Shown: positions 25,048-33,957, counted from the stretch's first letter. The stretch: DNA of 48,669 bases from Acidobacteriota bacterium (GCA_003222275.1 QHVJ01000027.1:1-48669); one strand, 5' to 3'. The notes: a model not told the origin generated them from the sequence alone. Numbers and translations are program-made.

Positions 25048-26262
25048 TTAATGCCCTGCGCTCGATTGGGATTTCACGGCGCGGGCCAGGCGCTTCACGC
25101 CTTCCTGGATGGTCGGGATGTCTTCCTTGGCGAAGGTGAGGCGCATCGTGTTCGCGCCGGTGCCGTCCACGAAGAAGGGCCCGCCCGGGATGTAGGCGAC
25201 GCCTTCGGCCACGGCGGCCTCGATCAGCTTCTCGGCGTCCATCCCCTCCGGCAGCGTGACCCACACGAAGAGGCCTCCGGCCGGCCGCGTCCAGCGCACG
25301 CCGCGCGGCATCTCCGCTTCCAGCGCGGCCAGCATCGCGTCGCGCTTCTTCCGGTAGTACGGCCGGATGCGCGCCTTCTGCTCCTCGATGAGGCCCCGGC
25401 GCAGGCAGGCCAGGATGACGCGCTGGTCGACGCCGCTGCCGCACAGGTTGGCCGATTGCTTCGCGATCTCGATCTTGGCGACGATCTCCTCGGGGCCGAT
25501 GAGAAACGCGGTGCGCAGGCCCGGGGCGAGGATCTTCGAGAAGGACGACAGATAGAGCACGCGGGAGTCCTCGTCCATCGACTTGAGCGTGGGACGCGGA
25601 TCGTCTTCGAAGTACAGGTCGCCGTACGGGTCGTCCTCCACCACCAGCAGGTCCAGCTCCCGCGCCGCCTCGAGCAGCGCGCGCCGGCGCGCGACCGAGT
25701 GGGAGATCCCGGACGGGTTCTGGAAGCTCGGCACGACGTAGAGGAACTTGACCCGGCGGCCCTCCGCCGCTTCCGCCCGATGGCGCCGCCGCAGGTCGGC
25801 GACGTCGAGCCCTTCCTCATCGAGGCGCACGCCCGTCATGCGCGCCCGCGACGCGCGGAAGGCGGAGGTGGCGCCGATGTAGGACGGCAGCTCGACGAGG
25901 ACGACGTCGCCGGGATCCACGAGGACGCGGCTGACGAGGTCGAGGCCTTGCTGGCTGCCCTCGGTGAGCAGCAGCTCGGCGGGCTTCGAGCGAATGCCCT
26001 TGGCGGCCGCGTACTCGCCCACCGCCGTGAGGAGGGTGCCGAGGCCCCGAGTCAGGATGTACTGGAAGGCGCCGGCGCTCTCCTTCTCGACCACCTCGTC
26101 GAGGATCTGCCGGAAAGCGTCGACCGGGAAGGTCTCCGGGCTGGGCTGCCCGGGCGCGAAGGAAATGATGCCGGGACGCTCGATGAGCGCGCTCATCCGG
26201 CGTATGGCGGAGAACCGCATCTCGCGGGCCGCGGCAGAGAGACGTGATTCGTGGCTAGGCAT
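25048..26262 (-). CDS. PLP-dependent aminotransferase (class I/II, 2-aminoadipate/KatB-like group)
   Basis: A 404-residue fold-type I aminotransferase. It has GIISFAPGQPSPETFPVD near the N-terminus, VVPSFQNPSGIS, the Asp of VVEDDPYGDLYF, the PLP-binding Lys in YLSSFSKILAPGLRTAF, and the arginine of NTMRLTF near the end. No winged-helix DNA-binding domain precedes it, so it is the enzyme form rather than a MocR regulator. The closest type is the 2-aminoadipate or valine-pyruvate-like group; the substrate is not certain. The ATG at 26262 lies 8 nt after TATACT. Confidence 0.9.
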   Translation of the reverse strand: MPSHESRLSAAAREMRFSAIRRMSALIERPGIISFAPGQPSPETFPVDAFRQILDEVVEKESAGAFQYILTRGLGTLLTAVGEYAAAKGIRSKPAELLLTEGSQQGLDLVSRVLVDPGDVVLVELPSYIGATSAFRASRARMTGVRLDEEGLDVADLRRRHRAEAAEGRRVKFLYVVPSFQNPSGISHSVARRRALLEAARELDLLVVEDDPYGDLYFEDDPRPTLKSMDEDSRVLYLSSFSKILAPGLRTAFLIGPEEIVAKIEIAKQSANLCGSGVDQRVILACLRRGLIEEQKARIRPYYRKKRDAMLAALEAEMPRGVRWTRPAGGLFVWVTLPEGMDAEKLIEAAVAEGVAYIPGGPFFVDGTGANTMRLTFAKEDIPTIQEGVKRLARAVKSQSSAGH

Positions 26263-26270
26263 GACCGCGC

Positions 26271-26276
26271 AGTATA
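26271..26276 (-). promoter_or_regulatory. -10 box TATACT for the aminotransferase gene
   Basis: TATACT on the minus strand ends 8 nt before the ATG at 26262, so the transcript would begin at or within 2 nt of the start codon. No Shine-Dalgarno sequence is present. Confidence 0.5.
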
Positions 26277-26390
26277 CCCCGGAGACCACGGCCTCCCCGA
26301 GCGACAAACCCGTCCTGCCGCGAGGACGATGCGCGCAGCCAACTCGATGCGCATCAGCGACATCGTGCGGCACCGTCCGTGCAGGGACCG

Positions 26391-26418
26391 TTGACGGGTC
26401 CGGGGAGGGAGGTCTACC
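26391..26418 (+). promoter_or_regulatory. Promoter for the NTF2-like gene and the NtrY-like kinase
   Basis: TTGACG (26391-26396), 16-nt spacer, TCTACC (26413-26418). A five-codon ORF (ATG at 26424, TGA at 26439-26441) follows and overlaps the next start codon as ATGA. Confidence 0.4.
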
Positions 26419-26437
26419 ATCGCATGAGAATGGCGCC

Positions 26438-26902
26438 ATGACGGGCGGAAGACGAGTTCTGGCCGCGGCCGCACTCGTGGCCGCGGCGGCCCTGCACGAC
26501 AGCCCCCGGCTGCAGGCGGACGGGCCGGATGCGCAGCTGTCCTCCCGTTTGCAGCGCATCGAGGGCGCCTTCCGGGGCGGAGACGCCGGCGCGCTGCGGT
26601 CCTGCTTCGCCTCCAGCGGCAAGGTGCGCGTGGACCTGCGTGATCTCACCGACGGGCCCGCCTCGTATGGCCCGGGGCAGCTCCAGGTGGTCTTCGAGCA
26701 GATCTTCGACGGCAACCGGACCCGCGAGTTCGCGTTCCGCAAGCAGGATGTGACCGTGCCGTCGGCCGGCACCGCGTTCGCGAAGGGACGCTGGGTGCGG
26801 CGGGGCCGCACGGGCGGACAGGAGACGGTGGACACGCTCACGTTCACCTTGCGCGAGGAAAACCGGGACTGGCGCATCCACGAGATCCTGACCTCGCGGT
26901 AG
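26438..26902 (+). CDS. Secreted NTF2-like protein (DUF4783/SnoaL-like fold), unknown ligand
   Basis: A 154-residue protein with a signal peptide (TGGRRVLAAAALVAAAAL) and an NTF2-like cone: a helix with RLQRIEGAFRGGDAGALRSC, then strands VRVDLRD, REFAFRKQDVTV and DTLTFTLREENRDWRIHEIL. This is the pattern of DUF4783/SnoaL-like proteins, usually ligand-binding and without catalysis. It is followed 26 nt later by the giant histidine kinase, so it may be a periplasmic partner of that sensor (inference). There is no ribosome site; translation may be coupled to the preceding five-codon ORF. Confidence 0.75.
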   Translation: MTGGRRVLAAAALVAAAALHDSPRLQADGPDAQLSSRLQRIEGAFRGGDAGALRSCFASSGKVRVDLRDLTDGPASYGPGQLQVVFEQIFDGNRTREFAFRKQDVTVPSAGTAFAKGRWVRRGRTGGQETVDTLTFTLREENRDWRIHEILTSR

Positions 26903-26928
26903 GCGCGGCCGTCCTCGCCACCGTCCTC

Positions 26929-29900
26929 GTGGTGGCGGACGCCGCCACACGCCATCGCGTCGCGCTGCTTCCCCTTCTCGCCGCGTTCCTCCTGACGGCC
27001 GCGGCGCGCCGGGGGCCCCGCGCGTTCGTCCTCCTGACCGCGGCCCTCGTCCTCGCCGACGCCGGAGCGCACGTTCATCTCTGGGTCGAGCGAACCCAGT
27101 GGTCGCGGCGGTCGGAGGCACGGTTGGCCGGCGAGCTGCGCCGCCTCGAGCGGAAGAAGAGCGAGCTCGTGGGCCTCGTGCAGGGGGCCGCAAAACGGGT
27201 CGGGGCGCTGCCGGAGACCCACGGCGCGCTCGCGGGGGATCGCGGCGCCCTCGACCGCCTGTTCGCCACCCTCGAGGCGCTCCACGACGATCTGCCGCAG
27301 CGGCCCGCCCTCGCGGTCCAGGCGCTGCCCCTGCGGACGCTCGCCTGGTCCAGCCGGGCCAGCGACCCGACGGTGCTCCAGGGCTTCGTCGGCGACCGGC
27401 CGGACGTCTTCATTCTCGAAGGCAACGTGACCACCACCCTCGTGGGGACGGCCCCGATCCTCGGCGCGGGAGGGCAGGTGCAGGGCGTGGCGACCGCCGC
27501 CCTGCCCGTGGCGGTGCGGCGCAACATCCGCACCGAGTACCTGCGCGACTTCGATCTGTTGGCCGGCGGCCACCCGGGCGTCGACATCGAATACGTGGAC
27601 GCCCAGGTCGGGCCCCAGACCCCGGCCTTCCCGCCGGCGCCGTCCGGCACCGTGGCCCGCGAAGCGGTGCTGCGCGACTCCGACGGCGATCCTCTCGCGG
27701 TGGTTCGCGCCACCGCCCCCACCTCGGCGCAGGTCCAGGCCACGCTCGTCGCGACCTACCGCCGCATGCTGTCCCTCCTCGCCGTCCTGGCGATCGTCGC
27801 GTGGGGGGCCACCGCCGCGCGGCCGGGCCCTGGGGTGCGCGCACTGCTGGCCGCGGTCGGGGCGAGGACCGTCCTCGCGTGGCTGGGGCCGCCGCTGCCG
27901 GGCCCCGACTCCGTCCTCCTCTCCCCCGACGCCTACGCTTCGGCGGTGCTGGGCCCTCTCCTGCGCAGCCCGATGGACCTGCTGCTCACCGTGGCCACCG
28001 TCGCTCTGGCCGCCATGCTGCTCCTCTCGTGGAGCCTGCGCCGGCCGCCGCTACGCCCGTTCCCGCTCGCACTCGTGGCCGCCGCCATCGCGGGCTACGC
28101 CGCCGTGGCCGGCGCCTTCGCGTTCGTGGCCGACACCGTCGCCAACTGCGCGCTCGACGCGGAGGCCATCCCCCTCGTCCCGCGCAGCCCCGCGCACCTC
28201 TTGATCCAGGTCTCCCTCGTGCTGGTGCTGGCCGCGGCGATGATGGTCGTCACCGCCTGCTTCGCCCTCGTGGCCCGGCCGGCGACGCGCCGTGTCGCGC
28301 GCGACGCCGTGGCCGCAGCGGCCGTCGTGGCCCTGCTGGCGGGGTGGCTCCGGCCTCCGTCTCTCGGCGTGGTGCCCATCGCCTGCGCCCTGGCCCTGCT
28401 CACCGGCGGCGCCGTGGTGGGAGCGCGACGCGAGTGGTGGCGGCGCTGGCTGGCCGCGCGCCCGATCGAGGCCGGGGCCGCGCTCGCCGTGCTCGCCGTC
28501 TCCGCCCTCACCCTCGACCTGTACCCGGCGCTCGTCGCGCTCGAGGCCCGGAACACCCGGCAGCAGGTGGAGCGCAACTACGCGCCGGCGGTGCTGCGAC
28601 AGGCGCCCTGGCGCCAGTACGTGCTGCGAGAGGCCGAGCGCCAGATCGACGCGATGAACGTCCTCGAGGAGGCGCCGCCCGGCCCGACGCCCCCGGGCGT
28701 GGAGGAGCTGGCCTTCGCGGTGTGGTCCCCCACGGATCTCGCCGCGTTCGGCCTCTCCTCCGCCGTCGAGATACAGGATCCGTCGGGCGCCGTCATCAGC
28801 CGCTTCGCCCTCAACCTGCCGCCCCTTCCGGGCCCGCCGCGGGCGCTGCCCGCCACCGACGACTGGGAGGAGGGCACGGAGATGATGACGTTCGCGAGCA
28901 CCGAGCACATGGTGCGGCGCGCCCGGCGGCGGCTCGCCTACCATGGCCAGGTCCACGGCGGCATCCAGGTCGACGTCGGCGACGACTTCTGGAACCTGCG
29001 CTTCCTCCGGAGCAACGACCCGTACTCCGTCTTGTTCCGCGCGCCCGCGCAGGGCGCCATCCGCGACCGTGCGGTGGCGCTCATCGCCTATGACGCGCTC
29101 ACGCGGGAGGTCGTCTTCAGCTCCGCCAGCCGGCCGCCCGTGATCGACCCCGCGGCGGTGCTCGCCCGCCTGGATCGCGGGTCCGGGGACGCGGAGGAGC
29201 GGACGTCATCGTGGGGCCTGTGGACCTCGCTCGACATCGACGACGTCCCCCACCACGCCTACATGTTCGCGGGCGATCGCGCCGTGTACGCGCTCGCCTT
29301 CCCCGCCCCCACCGCCGGCCGCTTCGCCGCTGACCTGCTGGAGGCGGTGTCCGGCCTGACCCTCGTCGCGCTGGCCGTCCTTCTCCTGCTCGCCCTCGTG
29401 CGGACCGTGCTCCGACGGCCGCGGCTCTCGTTGCCCTCGATCACGCGCGAGGTCAACCGCCGCTTCTCCCTTCGCCTCTTCGTGGCTTTCATCGCGGTCG
29501 CGGTGGTCGCCCTGGTCGTGCTCCAGGTCGCGGTCCGCAACTTCGTCTCCGACCGCCTGCGCCGGGAAGCCGCCGCCGACGCCCTCGACCGGGCCGCCTT
29601 CGCGAAGAAGATCGTGGACGATTACGCCTACTACAAGCAGCCGGAGACCGAAGGCCAGAAGCCGGTGACCGACGAGGCCCTCGTCTGGGTGGCGAGCATC
29701 ATCCGCAACGACCTCGACCTGTTCGAGCGGGGCCGGCTGCTCGCCTCCAGCAAGCGCGAGCTGTACTCCTCCGGCCTGCTCGCTCCCCGCGTGTCCGGCC
29801 CCGTCTACCGCTCCGTCGTCCTGGAGGGCCAACCCTCGGTGCTGCGCAGCGAGAGGATCGGGGACTTCTCGTACGACGTCGTATCGGTGCCCGCGCACCT

Positions 29901-30918
29901 GGATACCGCCGAGCCGGGAATCCTGTCGATCCCGCTCGCCCTCCGCCAGCGGGAGGTCGAGGCCGCCCTCGAAGACCTCGACCGCACGATGCGCCTGGCC
30001 TCGGTCGTGTTCCTGGCGCTGGCCGCGGTGGTGGCCCGCTCGATGGCGCGGCGCATCTCGGGTCCCATCTCCGACCTCACCGCGGCCACCTTGCGGGTGG
30101 CCGAAGGCGATCTCGACACGCGGGTCGAGACCACGAGCCAGGACGAGCTGCGGCGGCTGGTGGAGGCCTTCAACAAGATGGCCCGCGACCTCGACCGCCA
30201 GCGCCGCGACCTCGAGCGCAGCAACCGCCTGGCCGCGTGGGCGGAGATGGCCCGCCAGGTGGCGCATGAGGTCAAGAACCCCCTCACGCCCATCCAGCTC
30301 TCCGCCGAGCACCTGCGGCGCGTCTGGCAGGACCGCAGCGAGGACTTCGCGGCCACGCTCGAGACGTGCACGCAGACGATCCTGAAGCAGGTGCGGATCC
30401 TGAGAGGCATGGTCACCGAGTTCTCGGCCTTCGCGCGCCCGCCCGCCCCGGAGCTGGAGTCCCACGACCTCGCCTCGATCCTGGCCGAGGTCGTCGAGCC
30501 CTACCAGTCGTCGCTCCCGCTGGCGGTCGAGCTGTCGCTCGACATCGCGCCCGGCGTGCCGCGGGTACGCGCCGACCGCCGGCTGCTCGAGCGCGGGGTC
30601 GTGAACCTGCTCGAGAACGCCCTGCAGGCGGTGGGCGAGCGGGGTTGGATCCGCGTGGCGCTCCGCGCGGACGGCGGGCGGCGGGTGGTCATCGAGGTCC
30701 GCGACTCGGGGCCGGGGGTCGATCCCGAGATCCGCGACCGGATCTTCGAGCCGTTCTTCTCCACCAAGACCAGCGGCAGCGGACTGGGCCTGGCGCTCGT
30801 CAAGAAGATCGCCGAGGACCACGGAGGCGGCGTGGCCCTCGAGAGCGGAGGACGCGAGGGAACGCGAGCGATCCTGTGGCTGCCCGCGGAGACCGAAGCC
30901 CGCGCGGCCGCGTTCTAG
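26929..30918 (+). CDS. Very large NtrY-like sensor histidine kinase (1329 residues)
   Basis: The C-terminal third is an NtrY-type kinase: last membrane helix about 1021-1041, HAMP 1043-1095, phospho-acceptor H1113 in RQVAHEVKNPLTPIQLSA, N box NLLENALQAV, G1 DSGPGVDPEIRDRIFEPFFS and G2 SGSGLGLALVKK. The N-terminal 1000 residues are unusual: two helices, a soluble segment (about 47-275), a block of roughly eight helices (about 280-540), a second extracytoplasmic segment (about 540-805), helices at 808-825 and 851-870, then a third extracytoplasmic segment before the HAMP. Usual NtrY proteins have about 700-770 residues. No response regulator is adjacent. The start is GTG at 26929. Confidence 0.88.
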   Translation: MVADAATRHRVALLPLLAAFLLTAAARRGPRAFVLLTAALVLADAGAHVHLWVERTQWSRRSEARLAGELRRLERKKSELVGLVQGAAKRVGALPETHGALAGDRGALDRLFATLEALHDDLPQRPALAVQALPLRTLAWSSRASDPTVLQGFVGDRPDVFILEGNVTTTLVGTAPILGAGGQVQGVATAALPVAVRRNIRTEYLRDFDLLAGGHPGVDIEYVDAQVGPQTPAFPPAPSGTVAREAVLRDSDGDPLAVVRATAPTSAQVQATLVATYRRMLSLLAVLAIVAWGATAARPGPGVRALLAAVGARTVLAWLGPPLPGPDSVLLSPDAYASAVLGPLLRSPMDLLLTVATVALAAMLLLSWSLRRPPLRPFPLALVAAAIAGYAAVAGAFAFVADTVANCALDAEAIPLVPRSPAHLLIQVSLVLVLAAAMMVVTACFALVARPATRRVARDAVAAAAVVALLAGWLRPPSLGVVPIACALALLTGGAVVGARREWWRRWLAARPIEAGAALAVLAVSALTLDLYPALVALEARNTRQQVERNYAPAVLRQAPWRQYVLREAERQIDAMNVLEEAPPGPTPPGVEELAFAVWSPTDLAAFGLSSAVEIQDPSGAVISRFALNLPPLPGPPRALPATDDWEEGTEMMTFASTEHMVRRARRRLAYHGQVHGGIQVDVGDDFWNLRFLRSNDPYSVLFRAPAQGAIRDRAVALIAYDALTREVVFSSASRPPVIDPAAVLARLDRGSGDAEERTSSWGLWTSLDIDDVPHHAYMFAGDRAVYALAFPAPTAGRFAADLLEAVSGLTLVALAVLLLLALVRTVLRRPRLSLPSITREVNRRFSLRLFVAFIAVAVVALVVLQVAVRNFVSDRLRREAAADALDRAAFAKKIVDDYAYYKQPETEGQKPVTDEALVWVASIIRNDLDLFERGRLLASSKRELYSSGLLAPRVSGPVYRSVVLEGQPSVLRSERIGDFSYDVVSVPAHLDTAEPGILSIPLALRQREVEAALEDLDRTMRLASVVFLALAAVVARSMARRISGPISDLTAATLRVAEGDLDTRVETTSQDELRRLVEAFNKMARDLDRQRRDLERSNRLAAWAEMARQVAHEVKNPLTPIQLSAEHLRRVWQDRSEDFAATLETCTQTILKQVRILRGMVTEFSAFARPPAPELESHDLASILAEVVEPYQSSLPLAVELSLDIAPGVPRVRADRRLLERGVVNLLENALQAVGERGWIRVALRADGGRRVVIEVRDSGPGVDPEIRDRIFEPFFSTKTSGSGLGLALVKKIAEDHGGGVALESGGREGTRAILWLPAETEARAAAF

Positions 30919-30957
30919 CGGCTCAGACGGCGGCGCGGGCGGATGGCGCGGACGGCG

Positions 30958-31146
30958 TCAGAAGCAGTATGCCGCGTGCTTCTGGTGGTTCCCCGCCTTG
31001 TGGTACTCCTTGACGTGCGGGCGCAGAATGGGCGAGTCGATCGCCCTCGGCAGGCAGCGCTTCTTGCCGATGCCGAACCAGCGCGCCTCGCTCGTCGAGA
31101 CACCGACGACGAGGGTCAAGGCGACGCACGCGAACAGGACCTTCAT
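30958..31146 (-). CDS. Small secreted basic protein, 62 residues, unknown function
   Basis: The ATG at 31146 follows a strong AGGGAGG site. Residues 1-21 form a clear signal peptide ending SEA-RW; the mature protein is about 41 residues, basic, with two cysteines (C31, C61) that could form a disulfide and four histidines (H44, H49, H54, H57). Third-position GC is high, as in real genes here. It lies downstream of the Nudix gene and converges with the kinase gene. I do not recognise the family. Confidence 0.65.
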   Translation of the reverse strand: MKVLFACVALTLVVGVSTSEARWFGIGKKRCLPRAIDSPILRPHVKEYHKAGNHQKHAAYCF

Positions 31147-31160
31147 TTTCCCTCCCTGAC

Positions 31161-31190
31161 GGAAACTTACGGCCCGCAGCGGAAGTTTTA
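31161..31190. other. Imperfect inverted repeat with AAACTT/AAGTTT arms
   Basis: In the 56-nt gap between the Nudix gene and the 62-residue gene: AAACTT and AAGTTT separated by about 14 GC-rich bases. It could be an operator for the small gene or a weak terminator for the Nudix transcript. Confidence 0.3.
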
Positions 31191-31202
31191 CTTGAGGAAA
31201 GC

Positions 31203-31697
31203 CTACTCCCGTTCCTGCCTTTTGGCAAGGCCCGCCGCCTCGCGCTGCACACGCCGGAAGCCGTCGAGGACCACCTCGAGCGCCTTCTCGGGCAGCGCGT
31301 AGCGTGGGAGGTCGTCGAGGGGTACGAACGCAACTTCCTCCGCGTCCGAGGCGGCCCGCGGAGTGCCTGAGACGTACCGGCAGAGGTAGTCCACGATCAC
31401 GTAGTGGTAGCGAACGGAGTCGCCCTCTCGCTCGATGCGGTCGAAGACGGTGACTACCTCGATCGGCCGGACGACGAGGCCTGTCTCCTCCTGAATCTCC
31501 CGCACGAGGGCCTCCTCGAGCGTCTCTCCCACCTCGACGGTGCCGCCCGGCACCACCCAGCGGCCGCGCAGAGGCTCCTTGCCGCGGCGGATCAGGAGTA
31601 CCTTCCCCTCATGGATGAGAACGGCCCCGACCCCTACGGCGGGACGGTCGATCGCGGCGTCGGAATGAATCCGCCGCCGCTCATCTTGCGGGGCCAC
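31203..31697 (-). CDS. Nudix hydrolase
   Basis: A 164-residue Nudix protein that hydrolyses a nucleoside diphosphate derivative; the substrate cannot be read from the sequence. The Nudix box runs from G52 through E58 to REIQEETGL (66-74) and is complete. The GTG start at 31697 has an AGGGA site and lies 20 nt after the pssA stop. Residues 7-15 (RRRIHSDAA) are encoded by a palindrome with an ATGAA/TTCAT loop, a possible copy of the element found in dnaE. Confidence 0.88.
   Translation of the reverse strand: MAPQDERRRIHSDAAIDRPAVGVGAVLIHEGKVLLIRRGKEPLRGRWVVPGGTVEVGETLEEALVREIQEETGLVVRPIEVVTVFDRIEREGDSVRYHYVIVDYLCRYVSGTPRAASDAEEVAFVPLDDLPRYALPEKALEVVLDGFRRVQREAAGLAKRQERE
31657..31677 (+). repeat. 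Possible hairpin B copy (ATGAA loop) in the 5' end of the Nudix gene
   Basis: Plus-strand stem GCGTCGGA/TCCGCCGC with one mismatch, loop ATGAA at 31665-31669. It lies within codons 7-14 of the Nudix gene. It has no hairpin A beside it, so chance is possible. Confidence 0.4.
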
Positions 31698-31717
31698 TTT
31701 GCGTCCCTGGCGTCCGC

Positions 31718-32497
31718 TCACGCCGAGCGGGACAGCTCGGAGGTCGCTTCTCCCCCCGGTACCGGCGGTTCCGCCCGCCGGCGGCCCAGGCCGAGCACGT
31801 AGGTCGTCGGGCCCGAGAGCCAGTAGAGGCTGGCCAGCGCCAGGAGCACCGACTTCGGATGGAGGGCGATCAGGACGAGGGCGAGGGCGATGCCGAGCAC
31901 CATGATGTAGCTCTGGCGGCTGCGAAGATCGAGCTTCTTGAAGGACCGGTAGCGCAGCGTGCTCACCATGAGGAACGCCAGCGTCACCAGCAGCGCGACC
32001 GCGGTCAGGGCCTGTCCCTTTTCGGCGAGCGGCTGCGGCCGGACGAGCACCCACGCCGCCACCTGCGCCGCCGCGGCGGGGATGGGAAGGCCCACGAAGA
32101 ACCGGCCATCGCTCACCTGGCGCTGCACGTTGAAGCGGGCCAGGCGCAGCGTGCCGCAGGTGAGGAACAAGAAGGCGGCCAGCCAGCCGACGCGCGGGAT
32201 CGTCCCGAAGGCCCACGCGTAGGCGAGCAGCGCCGGCGCCACCCCGAACGAGATGACGTCGGCCAGGCTGTCCAGCTCCCCCCCGAACTCGCTCGTCGTC
32301 CCCGTCATGCGGGCGATGCGGCCGTCGAGCATGTCGAGCACGATGGCCCAGCCGATGAGCGGCGCCGCCTCGTCGTACTCGCCGTGCAACGTCTTGACGA
32401 TCGCCCAGAAGCCGAGGAACAGGTTGCCGGTCGTGAAGAGGCTCGGGAGGATGGCCGCCCCCCGGCGGAAGCGGCGGGGCCGGGGCGCTTCGCTCAT
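31718..32497 (-). CDS. pssA: CDP-diacylglycerol-serine O-phosphatidyltransferase
   Basis: Makes phosphatidylserine from CDP-diacylglycerol and serine. The 259-residue membrane protein carries the full CDP-alcohol phosphatidyltransferase motif: D58-G59, A62-R63, G72, D76 and D80 (DGRIAR, then GGELDSLAD). About seven helices follow. It is joined to psd by an ATGA overlap, so the two steps to phosphatidylethanolamine are made together. Confidence 0.95.
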   Translation of the reverse strand: MSEAPRPRRFRRGAAILPSLFTTGNLFLGFWAIVKTLHGEYDEAAPLIGWAIVLDMLDGRIARMTGTTSEFGGELDSLADVISFGVAPALLAYAWAFGTIPRVGWLAAFLFLTCGTLRLARFNVQRQVSDGRFFVGLPIPAAAAQVAAWVLVRPQPLAEKGQALTAVALLVTLAFLMVSTLRYRSFKKLDLRSRQSYIMVLGIALALVLIALHPKSVLLALASLYWLSGPTTYVLGLGRRRAEPPVPGGEATSELSRSA

Positions 32498-33126
32498 GGA
32501 CGCTCGCCGAGCGCGCTGACGCCGGCGACGACCCGGTCGCCCTTCCGGACCCGGAGCAGCACGTTGCGGGGCAGGAAGACGTCCACGCGGCTGCCGAACT
32601 TGATCATCCCCACGCGCTCCCCCGCCGCCACGGTGTCACCGACCTGCTTCTTGAAAATGATGCGGCGGGCGATGAGCCCGGCGATCTGCTTGAAGGCCAC
32701 GCGCTGGCCCGCCCCGCCCGCATCGATCGTCACGCTGTTCTGCTCGTTGGCGAGCGAGGCCTTGTCCTGGAAGGCGGGCAGGAACTGGCCCTCGTGGTAC
32801 TCGACGCGGCTGATGAGTCCGCCGATGGGGGCGCGGTTGACGTGGACGTCGAAGATGGAGAGGAAGACGGACACCTGGGTCGCGCCCTCGCCGAGGGGAT
32901 TGCCGGCGGGAGCGGGGCCCGCCACGATGACCTTGCCGTCGGCGGGCGACAGCACCAGGCGCGGGTCGCCGGGCACGGCTCGGTCCGGATCGCGGAAGAA
33001 GAACGCCGTGAACAGCCCCAGCAGCAGGAGCACCCCGCCCGTCCAGGGCCACCGCAGGAGGAACAGCACGACGGCGAGGCCGAGCGGGACGAGGATGAGG
33101 GGCCATCCTTCACGCGCGATCGGCAT
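32494..33126 (-). CDS. psd: Phosphatidylserine decarboxylase proenzyme, short form
   Basis: Converts phosphatidylserine to phosphatidylethanolamine. The 210-residue protein starts with a hydrophobic segment, has LSPADGKVI and SIFDVHVNRAPI, and the self-cleavage site G178-S179 in KFGSRVD, where the serine becomes the pyruvoyl group. The length matches the short archaeal/bacterial PSD-A type rather than the E. coli type. Confidence 0.95.
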   Translation of the reverse strand: MPIAREGWPLILVPLGLAVVLFLLRWPWTGGVLLLLGLFTAFFFRDPDRAVPGDPRLVLSPADGKVIVAGPAPAGNPLGEGATQVSVFLSIFDVHVNRAPIGGLISRVEYHEGQFLPAFQDKASLANEQNSVTIDAGGAGQRVAFKQIAGLIARRIIFKKQVGDTVAAGERVGMIKFGSRVDVFLPRNVLLRVRKGDRVVAGVSALGERP

Positions 33127-33152
33127 TCGCGTTCCTCCCGCGCGCGCGGCGG

Positions 33153-33389
33153 TCAGGGATGGGCTTCGCTCGCCCGCGCCTGGCGGGCGATGGCCTCCAT
33201 CCGATCCTTCACCTGGAGCTTCTTCTTCTTGAGGGTGGTCTCCTCGACCTGCTCCTCATCGCTCAAGACCGCCTTCCCGGTCAGGGCTATGAGCCGGCTC
33301 TCGAAATCGTGGTGCTGCTCATCCAAACGGCGGTACTCCTCGCTGTGCGCGAGGAGACGGTCCCTGAAAGAAAGCGAGTCCTGGGACAT
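33153..33389 (-). CDS. YdcH-like protein (DUF465)
   Basis: A 78-residue helical-hairpin protein of the DUF465 family: RDRLLAHSEEYRRLDEQHHD followed by LKKKKLQVKDRMEAIARQAR. These small cytoplasmic coiled coils have no firmly known role. The ATG at 33389 has a GGAGGTG site. It lies between rimI and psd. Confidence 0.88.
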   Translation of the reverse strand: MSQDSLSFRDRLLAHSEEYRRLDEQHHDFESRLIALTGKAVLSDEEQVEETTLKKKKLQVKDRMEAIARQARASEAHP

Positions 33390-33477
33390 CGGCACCTCCG
33401 TGATCGAGTGGATGTTCGGCGACGGCAGCATGGCCGCTCTGGCTCGAGTGGGTCGGGAGGGACCCCTCGGGGGCAAA

Positions 33478-33957
33478 TTAGCACGCGGCCTGCGGGAATT
33501 CAAGGATCAGCTCGAGGGCATCTTCGGTGGGGTGGGAGTAGTAGTTCCGGCGCCGACGCACGCTCTGGAAGCCGAGCGAGTAGTAGAGCTGAAGGGCCGG
33601 CCAGTTGCTCTCCCGCACCTCGAGGAGCGCGGACCGCGCCCCGCGGCGCGATCCCAGCCAGAGGATCGTCTCCAGCAGCCGCCGCCCCAGCCGCTGCCCG
33701 CGGCGGCCGGGCTCGATGGCGAGGTTGTGGAGGTGCAGCTCGCCCGCCACGAGCTCGAACACGCAATAGCCGAAGATGCCACGGCGGGCGGCCTGGGCCC
33801 CGTTCGGCCCCCGCAGGACCAGGAGATGCCCGCGGTCGAGCGCGTGCTTGAGGTTTCGCCGCGTCCAGGGATGGCTGAACGACTCCCGCTCCATCTCGAC
33901 GAGAGGCTCGAGGTCGGCCTCCTCGCCCTCCTCCAGGAAGGGGCCGGCCGCCTTCAC
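33478..33957 (-). CDS. rimI: Ribosomal-protein-alanine N-acetyltransferase family (RimI)
   Basis: A 159-residue GNAT-fold enzyme. It has MERESFSHPWTRRNLKHAL at the start, LHLHNLAIEPGRRGQRLGRR (acetyl-CoA loop) and ALLEVRESNWPALQLYYSLG. RimI acetylates the N-terminal alanine of ribosomal protein S18 in E. coli. The GTG start lies in a GTGA overlap with tsaB; tsaB-rimI pairing is common. Confidence 0.92.
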   Translation of the reverse strand: MKAAGPFLEEGEEADLEPLVEMERESFSHPWTRRNLKHALDRGHLLVLRGPNGAQAARRGIFGYCVFELVAGELHLHNLAIEPGRRGQRLGRRLLETILWLGSRRGARSALLEVRESNWPALQLYYSLGFQSVRRRRNYYSHPTEDALELILEFPQAAC

